The notes: a model not told the origin generated them from the sequence alone. 9,690 bases of DNA from JAAYLU01 sp964458805 (GCA_964458805.1 CAYWKH010000075.1:1-9690); one strand, 5' to 3'. Positions 1 to 6,767 are shown, counted from the stretch's first letter. Numbers and translations: made by a program.

Positions 1-5
1 AGCGT

Positions 6-1628
6 CTACTCCTCGACCCCTCCGAGCACGGCCATCGCCCTGGCCAGGATCTTCGTCCCCTCGATCAGCCCCTCCACCGACAGGCTCTCGTTGGGCTCGT
101 GCATCCCAGTGCCGCCGTCTATCCCCCACGCCGCCATCCTGTAGCCGAAGAGAGTCCCTTTGTCGTCCACCGGCTCCTCGCTCCACGCGCTGGCATATGT
201 GCCGCCGTAGGTGATTATCGGCTCAAGGTCCTTCCCGGTCACGCCCCTGTAGGCCTCGCGAAGCGCTACGACTATCTCGGAGTCCCACGGTATGGTGTAG
301 GGCTTGCCGCCTCCTGTGACCTTGACCTCCTTGTCGTCGCCGACCTGGAAGCCCTTGCCCTCGAAGGCCAGGATGACCCTGTCCTTTATCTCCTGCCCGG
401 TGTGGTGCTTCACGTCGGGGACCTTGAGATCCGCCCCCGAGTCCGGGTAGCGGATGTTCACGTGGAAGCCCAGGGCGCCGTCCTTCAGCCCGACAAGGCC
501 CATGTTGACCGTTATGTTGTCGTCGTCCTCGTAGTTGCCCTGCTTTATGTTCAGCGCCTCTCCATCGGCCGTGTCCACCTCGATCAGACTTACGAGCCTC
601 TCCGCGTACTTGCCCCAGCTCTCCTCGGGGCCGGCTTTCGACAGCAGCCAGAGCGTCCTCACGTTGGCGCTGCGCCCCTTCCACGCCTGGCCCGAGTGGG
701 CCGCCACGCCGATCACGTCGATATGGACGTTCTTACCCTCGGCCCGGACCTTGACGTCGCCCTTCCAGGGCTGCCCCGTCGCCGCCTTGAGCAGCGACTC
801 AGCGAGGGCCGCGGCGGCAGCCTCGTCCGCCGCCTCCAGCACTGCGTTGCACTGGTCGGACACCGCGTTGCGCGCCGAGCCGCCCTTCAGCGAGGCCAGC
901 GCGACCGCGACGGGCGCCTCTAGGGGCAGCTTGCCCTCGACGTTGACCCCGGTCTTCTCTATGTAGGTGACCGCGAAGCTGCCGGAGTCCGGCGAGAAGC
1001 CCATCACCGGCCACTCCTCCGCCCCCTCCCTGCACATCTTCGCGTACTCCTCCACACAGCTCCAGTCAAGCCCGTCGTCGCCGCTGCCGTCCTCCGACGT
1101 GCCGAAGAACAGGCGCACACGGCGCGTCAGGTTCAGCCCGGCGTCGTTGATCGCCTTCAGCGCGTACATCGACGCTACCGCGGGCCCCTTGTCGTCCCAT
1201 GTGCCGCGGCCGATTATCCTGCCGTCTACGATCTTCGCCTCGAACGGCCCTCCCAGGGTCCACAGGTCGAGGTTCCCCTCCGGCACCGTGTCAAGGTGGG
1301 CCAGCGACATGATCATCTCGGGAGCGTCCTCCGGGCCGAACTCCACGTAGCCGAAGCGGTACTCCGGGTGCTTGCAGACGCGGAAACCCATCTGCTCCCC
1401 TATCTCGAGCGTCCGGTCGAGCACTTTCTTCACGTCCTCCGCGGGCGTGACCGGGGAGCCGTGGTTGTAGCTCTTCATCCTCACAAGCTCCTGGACCGTC
1501 CCGACCATCGCGTCGGCGTCGTCCGCGATCCTCCTGTCCAACTCGGCCTCCCACGAGGCCGCGAAGAGGACGGAGGCGCCGCAAAGCGCCATGACTGCCG
1601 CGAACAATAAAACACGCACTGCCTTCAC
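6..1628 (-). CDS. Exported M20-family (Sapep/PepV-like) dipeptidase
   Basis: Probable zinc-dependent dipeptidase of 540 aa, predicted to act outside the cytoplasmic membrane. The N-terminus is a Sec signal peptide: basic start, hydrophobic core about residues 6-22, likely cleavage near A23/A24. M20 motifs follow in order: SLAHLDTVPEG (H111, D113), GRGTWDDKGP (D145), GTSEDGSG (E179, D180), FSPDSG (D214) and a C-terminal MHEPNES (H510). These match the expected metal ligands and catalytic acid. Two sites are unusual. The usual Glu-Glu pair is E179-D180, and the Arg after GGTYA in PepV-type enzymes is Ser (S480). Start: GTG at 1628 is chosen because AAAAGGAG lies 9 nt upstream and the signal peptide begins there. 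The frame stays open to an ATG at 1727, but that lies at or before the predicted transcription start. Substrate is inferred only; family members cleave dipeptides or short peptides. Confidence 0.88.
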   Translation of the reverse strand: MKAVRVLLFAAVMALCGASVLFAASWEAELDRRIADDADAMVGTVQELVRMKSYNHGSPVTPAEDVKKVLDRTLEIGEQMGFRVCKHPEYRFGYVEFGPEDAPEMIMSLAHLDTVPEGNLDLWTLGGPFEAKIVDGRIIGRGTWDDKGPAVASMYALKAINDAGLNLTRRVRLFFGTSEDGSGDDGLDWSCVEEYAKMCREGAEEWPVMGFSPDSGSFAVTYIEKTGVNVEGKLPLEAPVAVALASLKGGSARNAVSDQCNAVLEAADEAAAAALAESLLKAATGQPWKGDVKVRAEGKNVHIDVIGVAAHSGQAWKGRSANVRTLWLLSKAGPEESWGKYAERLVSLIEVDTADGEALNIKQGNYEDDDNITVNMGLVGLKDGALGFHVNIRYPDSGADLKVPDVKHHTGQEIKDRVILAFEGKGFQVGDDKEVKVTGGGKPYTIPWDSEIVVALREAYRGVTGKDLEPIITYGGTYASAWSEEPVDDKGTLFGYRMAAWGIDGGTGMHEPNESLSVEGLIEGTKILARAMAVLGGVEE

Positions 1629-1730
1629 ACTGCACCACTCCTTTTGGATGATTTGTCGCCCCGACGACGGCCAGGCATCATGGATCTCGTCCGTGCAACA
1701 CCCCGCGCAGTCCGACCCGTCGTCCATTGA

Positions 1731-1759
1731 ATCGTATCAGGCTTGCGCTCCCAAGGCAA
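1731..1759 (-). promoter_or_regulatory. Promoter for the exported dipeptidase (extended -10)
   Basis: On the minus strand a -35-like TTGCCT (1754-1759) is separated by exactly 17 nt from TACGAT (1731-1736), which is directly preceded by TGA (1737-1739), giving an extended -10. Transcription would start near 1724, leaving a leader of about 96 nt. In that leader the very 5' end (1717-1724) can pair with 1663-1670 over 8 bp. Predicted by eye only. Confidence 0.5.
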
Positions 1760-1792
1760 TAGCGCGAGCGCGCGAAAACCCATGGCGCCCCT

Positions 1793-1821
1793 TTTCACGT
1801 CAGGGCCTCCTGTGTTATCCT
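1793..1821 (+). promoter_or_regulatory. Promoter for the HAD phosphatase gene (extended -10)
   Basis: TTTCAC (1793-1798, weak -35), a 17-nt spacer ending in TGT, then TATCCT (1816-1821). The TGt extension supports an extended -10 promoter. The start would fall near 1828, about 16 nt before the ribosome binding site AGGAGGA at 1844-1850. Confidence 0.4.
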
Positions 1822-1855
1822 CGTCCCGTCACCACCATCTTTCAGGAGGATTCTT

Positions 1856-2653
1856 ATGATCGCCGACATGTTCGACGTGTTCTTCTTCGACCTCGACGGG
1901 GTCGTCTACATCGGGGGGAGGGCGACGCCGGGGGCCGTGTCGACGCTGGATCGGCTGCGCGGCATGGGCAAGACGATCCGCTTCCTCACGAACAACCCGA
2001 CCACTCGCTCGGAGATAGCCGACCGCCTGCGCCGGCACGGGATTGAAGCCGGCATCGGCGAGATAATCACGGCCGGCTCCGCCACGGCGGACTACCTGGC
2101 CGGCGAGGGGATCGCGAGCGCCTGGGTCGTGGGCGAGCCGGGGCTTCACAAGGAGGTCGAGATGGCCGGGGTCCTGCCCGCGGGGGAGGGGGACTGCGAG
2201 GCCGTGGTGCTGGGATGGGACGACTCGGCGACGCTGCTCACGATACGCAAGGCGGCGCTGGCCGTCAGGAGAGGGGCGCGTTTCGTGTCGACGAACGTCG
2301 ACAGGACCTACCCGTCGCCGGAAGGCCCGATCATGACCGTGGGGGCCCTGGCCGAGGCGATCCGCATCGGCTCGGGTAAGGATCCCGTTATAGTCGGCAA
2401 GCCGTTCGAGCCGATGTTCCGCGACTCGCTGAGCACGGTTGACTCGCCGCCGAGCCGTGTCGCGATGATAGGCGACACTCCGGAGATCGACATACTGGGC
2501 GCTCACCGCGCCGGCATCACCGCGATACTCATGGGCGACGCCCGCGCCCCCGAGGAGGGTTTCGCGCGGCCCGACGCCCGCATAGCCTCCCTGCCGGAGC
2601 TGTTCGACCCGTCTGCGAGCCTGTCGCCCTGGGCTCCTCCGCCTACCGAGTAG
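1856..2653 (+). CDS. HAD-superfamily sugar/4-nitrophenyl phosphatase, NagD-like
   Basis: A 265-aa haloacid-dehalogenase phosphatase of the NagD/4-nitrophenylphosphatase type (class IIA, large C2 cap). All four HAD motifs are visible. Motif I is FFFDLDGVVYIGG, with nucleophile D12 and acid/base D14. Motif II is FLTNNPTTR, with T45. Motif III is the Lys in VIVGKPFEP (K182). Motif IV is MIGDTPEIDI, with D207 and D212 for Mg2+. The cap lies between motifs II and III. ATG at 1856 is supported by AGGAGGA at 1844-1850 with 5-nt spacing. The protein is cytosolic, with no signal or membrane segment. The substrate cannot be told from sequence; relatives act on nucleotides, glycerol phosphates or phosphoglycolate. 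The gene is divergent from the dipeptidase, and its last 11 bp overlap the end of the convergent permease gene. Confidence 0.88.
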   Translation: MIADMFDVFFFDLDGVVYIGGRATPGAVSTLDRLRGMGKTIRFLTNNPTTRSEIADRLRRHGIEAGIGEIITAGSATADYLAGEGIASAWVVGEPGLHKEVEMAGVLPAGEGDCEAVVLGWDDSATLLTIRKAALAVRRGARFVSTNVDRTYPSPEGPIMTVGALAEAIRIGSGKDPVIVGKPFEPMFRDSLSTVDSPPSRVAMIGDTPEIDILGAHRAGITAILMGDARAPEEGFARPDARIASLPELFDPSASLSPWAPPPTE

Positions 2654-3512
2654 ACTCGGACCCGGGGGTTGCGGCCCGGCGCCCCTCCGCGCCGAACGCG
2701 AACAGGAACGCGCCGGACAGGATGATCGCGCCGCCCGTCACGGTGGCCAGGTCGGGGAGCTCATTGACCAGGAGGAAGCCCTGCAGGGTCGTCAGGAACG
2801 GCGTGACGAACATGTAGTTGCTGACGTAAGAGGTGCGCTCGGCCTTTGCGAAGGCCTTGGCCCAGGTCACGTAGGCGATGGCGCTGGGGAACACTCCCAG
2901 GAAGACCACGTAAGATAGCAGCCTGGCGGAGGCGTCCCGCGCCTCCCCGATGGATGACGGGAGGAATACCGCGAGCATCAGGGTCCCGGCGAAGATGCCG
3001 TATGTCGTGACCTGCAGCGCGGAGTAGCTCCTGGTGAGGAAGCGCTGCAGCAGGTTGTACGCGCACAGGGAGACCGCGGCCAGAAGCAGCCACAGGATGC
3101 CGCTGTTGACGGTGAGGGTGCCGTCCTTCATCGTCAGCACCACGATGCCGGCGAACTCGACGGCTATCGCGAGCCACTGAAGCGGCCGCAGCCTCTCGCC
3201 GAACACCAGCCGGGCGAAGAGCGCGGTCATCACCGGAACGGTGGCCAGCATCACGCTGCTGGTGGAGACGTTCACGGTCTCGCACCCCTTGTTGAACGCG
3301 ATCATGTAGATGAAAAACCCGAGCGCGCCCGCGGCGACGAACCACTTCAGGTCGCCGCGCCGGGGCGGCTTTATCCCCGCCGCCAGCGCCATCGGCAGGA
3401 GGGTGAGCGACGCCGCCAGGTACCTCAGGAAGCCGAGGGAGTAGACGGAGAAGTGATGCAGCGCCAGGCGCGTGAGCACGAAGGCCAGCGACCACAGGAA
3501 GATCGTGACCAT
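2643..3512 (-). CDS. EamA/DMT-superfamily permease (10-TMS drug/metabolite transporter type)
   Basis: An integral membrane protein of 289 aa from the ATG at 3512, made almost wholly of hydrophobic segments consistent with the 10 helices of a two-EamA-domain DMT transporter. Family-like stretches are FLWSLAFVLTRLAL and LGFLRYLAASLTLLP in helices 1-2, NVSTSSVMLATVPVMTALFA in the first repeat, and LGVFPSAIAYVTWAKAF plus the following TFLTTL-like region in the second. DMT members export amino acids, nucleosides or other metabolites; the substrate here is unknown. The start is uncertain. ATG 3512 has no Shine-Dalgarno sequence and would begin within the first helix. An ACG codon in the same frame at 3545 sits 5 nt after a strong GGAGGAG and would give a more typical N-terminus (300 aa). 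The gene lies downstream of the OB-fold gene on the same strand (gap about 130 nt) and may be co-transcribed. Confidence 0.88.
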   Translation of the reverse strand: MVTIFLWSLAFVLTRLALHHFSVYSLGFLRYLAASLTLLPMALAAGIKPPRRGDLKWFVAAGALGFFIYMIAFNKGCETVNVSTSSVMLATVPVMTALFARLVFGERLRPLQWLAIAVEFAGIVVLTMKDGTLTVNSGILWLLLAAVSLCAYNLLQRFLTRSYSALQVTTYGIFAGTLMLAVFLPSSIGEARDASARLLSYVVFLGVFPSAIAYVTWAKAFAKAERTSYVSNYMFVTPFLTTLQGFLLVNELPDLATVTGGAIILSGAFLFAFGAEGRRAATPGSESTR

Positions 3513-3542
3513 CGCGTAAGGGTGAAAGGAGTCCCTGAATCT

Positions 3543-3557
3543 CGTAAAATCTCCTCC
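3543..3557 (-). promoter_or_regulatory. Strong ribosome binding site followed by ACG, possible non-canonical start of the permease
   Basis: Minus strand: GGAGGAG (3551-3557), 5 nt, then ACG (3543-3545) in frame with the permease. No ATG, GTG or TTG occurs in frame for at least 60 nt upstream. Translation from ACG would add 11 residues (start, RFRDSFHPYA) before the M at 3512, which is the length expected ahead of helix 1 in this family. Confidence 0.45.
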
Positions 3558-3672
3558 TGACTGTCCTGCCCCGCCGGACGGAACAGGCGGATTTTCGGCA
3601 CGACCAACAGCAGCCGGGGGCGACGCACCGCCTCCAGGGATGGCCGCGCGGCCTCGTCCGCGGGGGGAATCG

Positions 3673-3969
3673 CTACGCCAGTCTCTCTATCTCCAGGACG
3701 TTTATGTACATCTCGCCGCTGCCTAGGGACGAGCGGACGTCTCCCCTGATCCGCACCAGCGCGCCTTCCTCCAGCTCCCTGAAGGACTCCTGGAGCACCG
3801 GGTCGTACACCCTGGCCAGCAAAAAGTCTTTACGGACGCTTCCATCCGCCCCCGGCGTCTCCTGGCGCACGGAGAAGGGCAGGTACTTCTTCGGCTTGCC
3901 GGTTCCCGACGCGTCGCCCTTCAGCAGATGGAGCGTCCCCGAAACAGTCACGGCGTTTTCCGTCTTCAT
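3673..3969 (-). CDS. Small OB-fold (SSB-like) protein
   Basis: A 98-aa protein that reads as a single OB-fold. It opens with a beta-rich VTVSGTLHLLKG, has a central YLPFSVRQE...FLLARVYDP, and ends with ALVRIRGDVRSSLGSGEMYINVLEIERL. The phrase RIRGDVRSS..GEMYINV closely resembles the OB-fold strand 4-5 region of single-stranded DNA-binding proteins. It lacks the acidic, disordered tail of a housekeeping SSB and is about half the length. ATG 3969 is fixed by an in-frame TGA just upstream, with GGGGAG 10 nt before the start. A nucleic-acid-binding role is inferred from fold resemblance only. It is probably the first gene of a short transcript that may continue into the permease gene. Confidence 0.7.
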   Translation of the reverse strand: MKTENAVTVSGTLHLLKGDASGTGKPKKYLPFSVRQETPGADGSVRKDFLLARVYDPVLQESFRELEEGALVRIRGDVRSSLGSGEMYINVLEIERLA

Positions 3970-4035
3970 TGGACATCAACTCCCCTTCCAGGACAATTCG
4001 GCCCGAGCACGGGCCGCCCCTCAAATTGCATCCCC

Positions 4036-4064
4036 ATTGTACCACCCGGGGCCGCCCCTGTCCT
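4036..4064 (-). promoter_or_regulatory. Promoter for the OB-fold gene (extended -10)
   Basis: Minus strand: AGGACA (4059-4064; 4 of 6 match to TTGACA), 17 nt, TACAAT (4036-4041; 5 of 6) with TGG immediately before it. The start would be near 4029. The leader RNA contains a 7-bp hairpin with a 4-nt loop (3999-4005 with 4010-4016), followed by the ribosome binding site. Confidence 0.55.
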
Positions 4065-4087
4065 CACCCTCCGGGCGACCGCGCGGG

Positions 4088-4540
4088 CTAGTCCCTCTTC
4101 TCCTTCGGCCGATGGACGTACACGCTGCAAGGCGCCTGGGCGACGACCTTCGCCGCGACGCTGCCCAGGAAAAAGCGCTGCACGGGGCTCAGCCCCCTGT
4201 GCCCGATCATTATGATGTCAGCGTCCTGCTCCTCGGCGAAGCGGACTATCTGCTCGTAAACCCTCCCCTTCCTGATGGAGACTGACATCCTGGGGATGCC
4301 CCTGCCGGATGCCCGCATCCGCTCCTCTATGAACTTGAGGAACTCCGTCTTGACCGCGTCCTCCGACGGGGGCAGGACGACGTCCGCCTCCCCGTAGAAC
4401 ACCGGCTCGTGCTCCAGGATGGTCATGACGTGGAGGAAGAGCATCTCCGCGTCCTCCTCCCTGTTGGCGTAGTAGATAGCGTAGTCGATCACGCCCTTGC
4501 TGGTCTCGCTGCCGTCGATGGGCACCACCACTCTCTTCAA
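4088..4540 (-). CDS. Universal stress protein (UspA family, ATP-binding type)
   Basis: A 150-aa single-domain Usp. The N-terminal strand VVVPIDGSE carries the conserved Asp (D9). The C-terminal IGHRGLSPVQRFFLGSVA is an exact G-2x-G-9x-G-S signature (G113, G116, G126, S127), the ATP-binding loop of UspA/MJ0577-type proteins. The last strand is CSVYVHRP. Start: TTG at 4540 is preferred. A purine-rich AGGGGGG sits about 7 nt upstream, and the first residues KRVVVPID are the usual Usp N-terminus. The frame stays open to 4669, but that extension runs through the divergent promoter region and has no Usp similarity. Members help cells under stress or bind ATP as signalling proteins; the specific role here is unknown. 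The gene is divergent from the amidase gene. Confidence 0.87.
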   Translation of the reverse strand: MKRVVVPIDGSETSKGVIDYAIYYANREEDAEMLFLHVMTILEHEPVFYGEADVVLPPSEDAVKTEFLKFIEERMRASGRGIPRMSVSIRKGRVYEQIVRFAEEQDADIIMIGHRGLSPVQRFFLGSVAAKVVAQAPCSVYVHRPKEKRD

Positions 4541-4593
4541 CGCAATCCCCCCTGTCCGGTAGTCGCGCCCGCACACCGGGCGCCTCTGATCGG

Positions 4594-4602
4594 AGTATAA
4601 CA
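4594..4602 (-). promoter_or_regulatory. Extended -10 promoter for the universal stress gene
   Basis: Minus strand TGT followed directly by TATACT (-10 at 4594-4599, 5 of 6). No -35 match at 16-18 nt. Start near 4587, about 47 nt before the TTG start codon. Confidence 0.42.
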
Positions 4603-4632
4603 CCGCGGGGCCGGGAGCGACCCCGGCATTCC

Positions 4633-4641
4633 TGCTACAAT
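4633..4641 (+). promoter_or_regulatory. Extended -10 promoter for the acetamidase gene
   Basis: TGC followed directly by TACAAT (4636-4641, 5 of 6 consensus). There is no good -35 at 17 nt (GGGAGC). Start near 4648. The ribosome binding site GGAGGT (4661-4666) lies 6 nt before ATG 4673. Confidence 0.48.
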
Positions 4642-4672
4642 ATGACGCAATACGAGCAAGGGAGGTCAAGCC

Positions 4673-5572
4673 ATGATCACAGTCTCGGACTTCGTGTTCT
4701 CATTCTCGCCCGACCACCCGCCGGCCGCGCGGGCTCTGCCGGGGGAGGTCGTTCGCTTCGTGGCGCAGGACTGCTTCTGCGGCCAGGTCACCGGAGAGTC
4801 CGTGCTGACCACGGAGATCGACATGACGAGGTTGAACCCCGCGACCGGCCCGGTGTTCGTCGAGGGTGCAGAGCCGGGCGACGTACTGTGCGCGGACATC
4901 CTGGCGATAGACGTCGCCGACAGGGGGTACCTGTGCACCCTGCCCGACTACGGCCCGCTGGGCGACTGGTGCGAGCTGCGGACGAGGGAGGTCGACGCGC
5001 GGGGCGGGGTCCTGCGCTTCAACGACCTGGTCTTCCCCGCCCGCCCGATGGTCGGAGTCATCGGGACCGCCCCCTCGGCGGGCTCGGTATCATGCGAGCA
5101 CCCGGGGGCGCACGGCGGCAACATGGACTGCAAGCTGGTCGAGGCCGGGGCGCGGACCTGCTTCCCGGTGAGGACGATGGGGGCGCTCTTCCAGCTCGGC
5201 GACCTGCACGCCTCCATGGGGGACGGCGAGATCGGAGGCTCCGGCGTCGAGATAGCCGGGTCCGTGCTGGTCCGCCTCGAACTGCTGAAGGACTTCCCGC
5301 TGGACTGGCCGCTGGTCGAATCGCGCGGCATGATCCACGCCGTCGCAAGCGGTCCGGAGTTCGTGGACACCCAGCGCGAGGCCGCGCGGCAGATGCAGCG
5401 CCTGATCACCGCCGCGTGGGGTTGGGACGACACCGACGCGTCCCTCTACCTCGCTGCTCGCGGCGACTCGGCGATCTGCCAAAGCTGCAAGCCGAGCGAC
5501 TCCGACATCGTGCTGCGAGTGGGCGTCCCGCTCGAGCCAGGCATGCCGCGCCTTGTCCCGGCGACTCGCTAG
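4673..5572 (+). CDS. Acetamidase/formamidase family amidohydrolase
   Basis: A 299-aa protein of the FmdA/AmdA family, which hydrolyses formamide, acetamide or similar small amides to ammonia and the acid. Family hallmarks are present: PATGPVFVEGAEPGDVL in the N-terminal half, MVGVIGTAP, then HPGAHGGNMDCK (H147, N150, D152), and GDLHASMGDGEIGG (D177, H179, E186 region) in the core. Full length compared with the short bacterial members (about 300 aa). No signal peptide, so cytosolic. ATG 4673 has GGAGGT at 6 nt. A role in ammonia release or amino-acid catabolism is an inference. The gene is divergent from the stress-protein gene and convergent with the unknown gene that follows. Confidence 0.88.
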   Translation: MITVSDFVFSFSPDHPPAARALPGEVVRFVAQDCFCGQVTGESVLTTEIDMTRLNPATGPVFVEGAEPGDVLCADILAIDVADRGYLCTLPDYGPLGDWCELRTREVDARGGVLRFNDLVFPARPMVGVIGTAPSAGSVSCEHPGAHGGNMDCKLVEAGARTCFPVRTMGALFQLGDLHASMGDGEIGGSGVEIAGSVLVRLELLKDFPLDWPLVESRGMIHAVASGPEFVDTQREAARQMQRLITAAWGWDDTDASLYLAARGDSAICQSCKPSDSDIVLRVGVPLEPGMPRLVPATR

Positions 5573-5607
5573 CGGCCGGACAACGCCGGCTTCCGCGCCC
5601 CCGGCCG
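5573..5607. other. GC-rich inverted repeat between convergent genes
   Basis: CGGCCGG (5573-5579) and CCGGCCG (5601-5607) form a 7-bp inverted repeat that fills the 39-nt gap between the stop codons of the two converging genes. No T-tract follows on either strand, so it is not a clear intrinsic terminator. It may act with Rho or as a 3' stabiliser. Confidence 0.35.
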
Positions 5608-5611
5608 ATCC

Positions 5612-6595
5612 TCACGGCGTCCTCGTGACGGGCCTGCCAACCGCCGGCAGCAGGTCGTGGATCGTCTCGGCCCTCTCCCGAAAGCCCTCGAGGGCCTCCA
5701 GGCTGAGCGCCCAGACCTCCATCGGCGCGGAGCCGCGCACCAGGTCGACCCCGAACGGCGAGAGCAGCGACTCGCACCCGGCGGCCCCCTCCTCCCTGTC
5801 GCATACGAAGACCAGCCAGTTGACGCACCCCTGGTCGAAGCTGTCGAGATCCATGTAGCCGGGGAGCACCATGCGGCGCAGGACCTCCAGGGCGAGCTGG
5901 AATCGCCCTGTCGCGGCCAGGAGCTCGCGGACGCCGTTCTCGCCCGATGCCGGGGCCCTGACGCAGAAGAAGCGATCCGCGTTCAGCAGCCCCCACGGGT
6001 CGTTGGGCGAGCGGGGTATGCGAGCGTAGGCCTGGAAGTCGTACCGGCTGAGGTGCAGAAGATCCGCCTCGAAGTACGACGGCTTCACCCCGCGCGCCTC
6101 GAACCACCCCTCCGCCGCGCCTGGCTCGGGAGGGGGAGCGTTGCGGGCGGCGAGCCCCGTGATCGGCCAGTCCTCCCTCATACGGACGCACACCGGGGCG
6201 GAGGGCCACACCCACTCGAGCCCCGGCGCGAGCCTGTAGATCTCGCACTCCCGCAGAGGCGGCACGAGGAAGCGCGCCCCCGGCACGAACTCCTTCAGCC
6301 CCCAGCGCTGGACGTGCTTCCTGTCGATGAGCAGGCGAAGGCGCGTCCTGAACAGATCCCCTCCCCCCGCTCCCGGCGTCCCGGGCGACGCGGGCAGGAA
6401 GCAGGCCGCCGCCTCCTCCCGGAAGGCCTCCCTCCCGGCATCGGTGAGAGAGAACTCCCCGCCCTCGTCGCGGAGCAGCCCGTCGGCGACCATCGCCCCG
6501 AGCAGCCCCGGGTCCTCCCCGGCCATGCGGACCAGCTCCGCCGTCCAGCGGGGGTTGTCCCCGTCGAAAAGCAGCAGAACACCGCCGTACTCCAT
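5612..6595 (-). CDS. Unrecognised 327-aa protein, possible N-terminal winged helix
   Basis: I do not recognise this family. Residues about 17-58 (ELVRMAGEDPGLLGAMVADGLL, then GEFSLTDAGREAF) read like a winged-helix domain: helix-turn-helix, a short wing, then the LTxxGxxxF strand-helix seen in MarR/PadR-like folds. The remaining approximately 260 residues are rich in Trp, Phe, Pro and Cys (for example LEWVWPSAPVCVRMREDWPITG and YMDLDSFDQGCVNWLVFVCDR) with no signal peptide or membrane span. ATG 6595 has GGGGGGAG 6 nt upstream. Codon positions behave like a real GC-rich gene, and the overlapping frames are not protein-like. It is divergent from the aromatic operon, sharing a 226-bp region between start codons. 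DNA binding is a guess from the N-terminus only. Confidence 0.75.
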   Translation of the reverse strand: MEYGGVLLLFDGDNPRWTAELVRMAGEDPGLLGAMVADGLLRDEGGEFSLTDAGREAFREEAAACFLPASPGTPGAGGGDLFRTRLRLLIDRKHVQRWGLKEFVPGARFLVPPLRECEIYRLAPGLEWVWPSAPVCVRMREDWPITGLAARNAPPPEPGAAEGWFEARGVKPSYFEADLLHLSRYDFQAYARIPRSPNDPWGLLNADRFFCVRAPASGENGVRELLAATGRFQLALEVLRRMVLPGYMDLDSFDQGCVNWLVFVCDREEGAAGCESLLSPFGVDLVRGSAPMEVWALSLEALEGFRERAETIHDLLPAVGRPVTRTP

Positions 6596-6702
6596 GATTC
6601 GCTCCCCCCTTCGCCATGCTCGCGCACATGAAGATTAGCCTGAAACCCGCCGTCAGTCCAGCGCGGGGGCGCGACATCTTCCCCGCCCCGTTTAACGATG
6701 GC

Positions 6703-6711
6703 ATTATCGCA
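6703..6711 (-). promoter_or_regulatory. Extended -10 promoter for the unknown gene
   Basis: Minus strand TGC followed directly by GATAAT (6703-6708, 5 of 6). No -35 match. An AT-rich stretch (6716-6727, CGAAA-tt-TTTCG palindrome) lies just upstream, between this promoter and the divergent aro promoter. Start near 6696, leader about 100 nt. Confidence 0.4.
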
Positions 6712-6738
6712 GTCCCGAAATTTTTCGCGCGCGACCCC

Positions 6739-6767
6739 TTGACAAATATCATTTACTCGTCTAGCAT
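6739..6767 (+). promoter_or_regulatory. Promoter of the aroF-aroB operon
   Basis: Perfect -35 TTGACA (6739-6744), 17-nt spacer, -10 TAGCAT (6762-6767, 4 of 6). Expected start near 6774. The first transcribed bases hold a small hairpin, CCCCC (6781-6785) with GGGGG (6789-6793), before the leader-peptide ribosome binding site AGGAGA (6808-6813). Unlike the other promoters in the window it has no TG ahead of the -10. Confidence 0.8.

Noticed and set aside
1629..1727. N-terminal extension of the dipeptidase to ATG 1727
   Set aside because: It would put 33 polar residues ahead of a clear signal peptide, lacks a ribosome site and starts at or before the predicted transcription start.
4541..4669. 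N-terminal extension of the universal stress protein to 4669
   Set aside because: It runs through both divergent promoters and is unlike any Usp N-terminus; the TTG at 4540 has a ribosome site and gives the normal length.
5406..6752. Long minus-strand frame overlapping the unknown gene in another frame
   Set aside because: Its translation is Arg/Gly/Ala-rich low-complexity, typical of the shadow of a GC-rich gene, while 5612-6595 has a good start site and protein-like composition.
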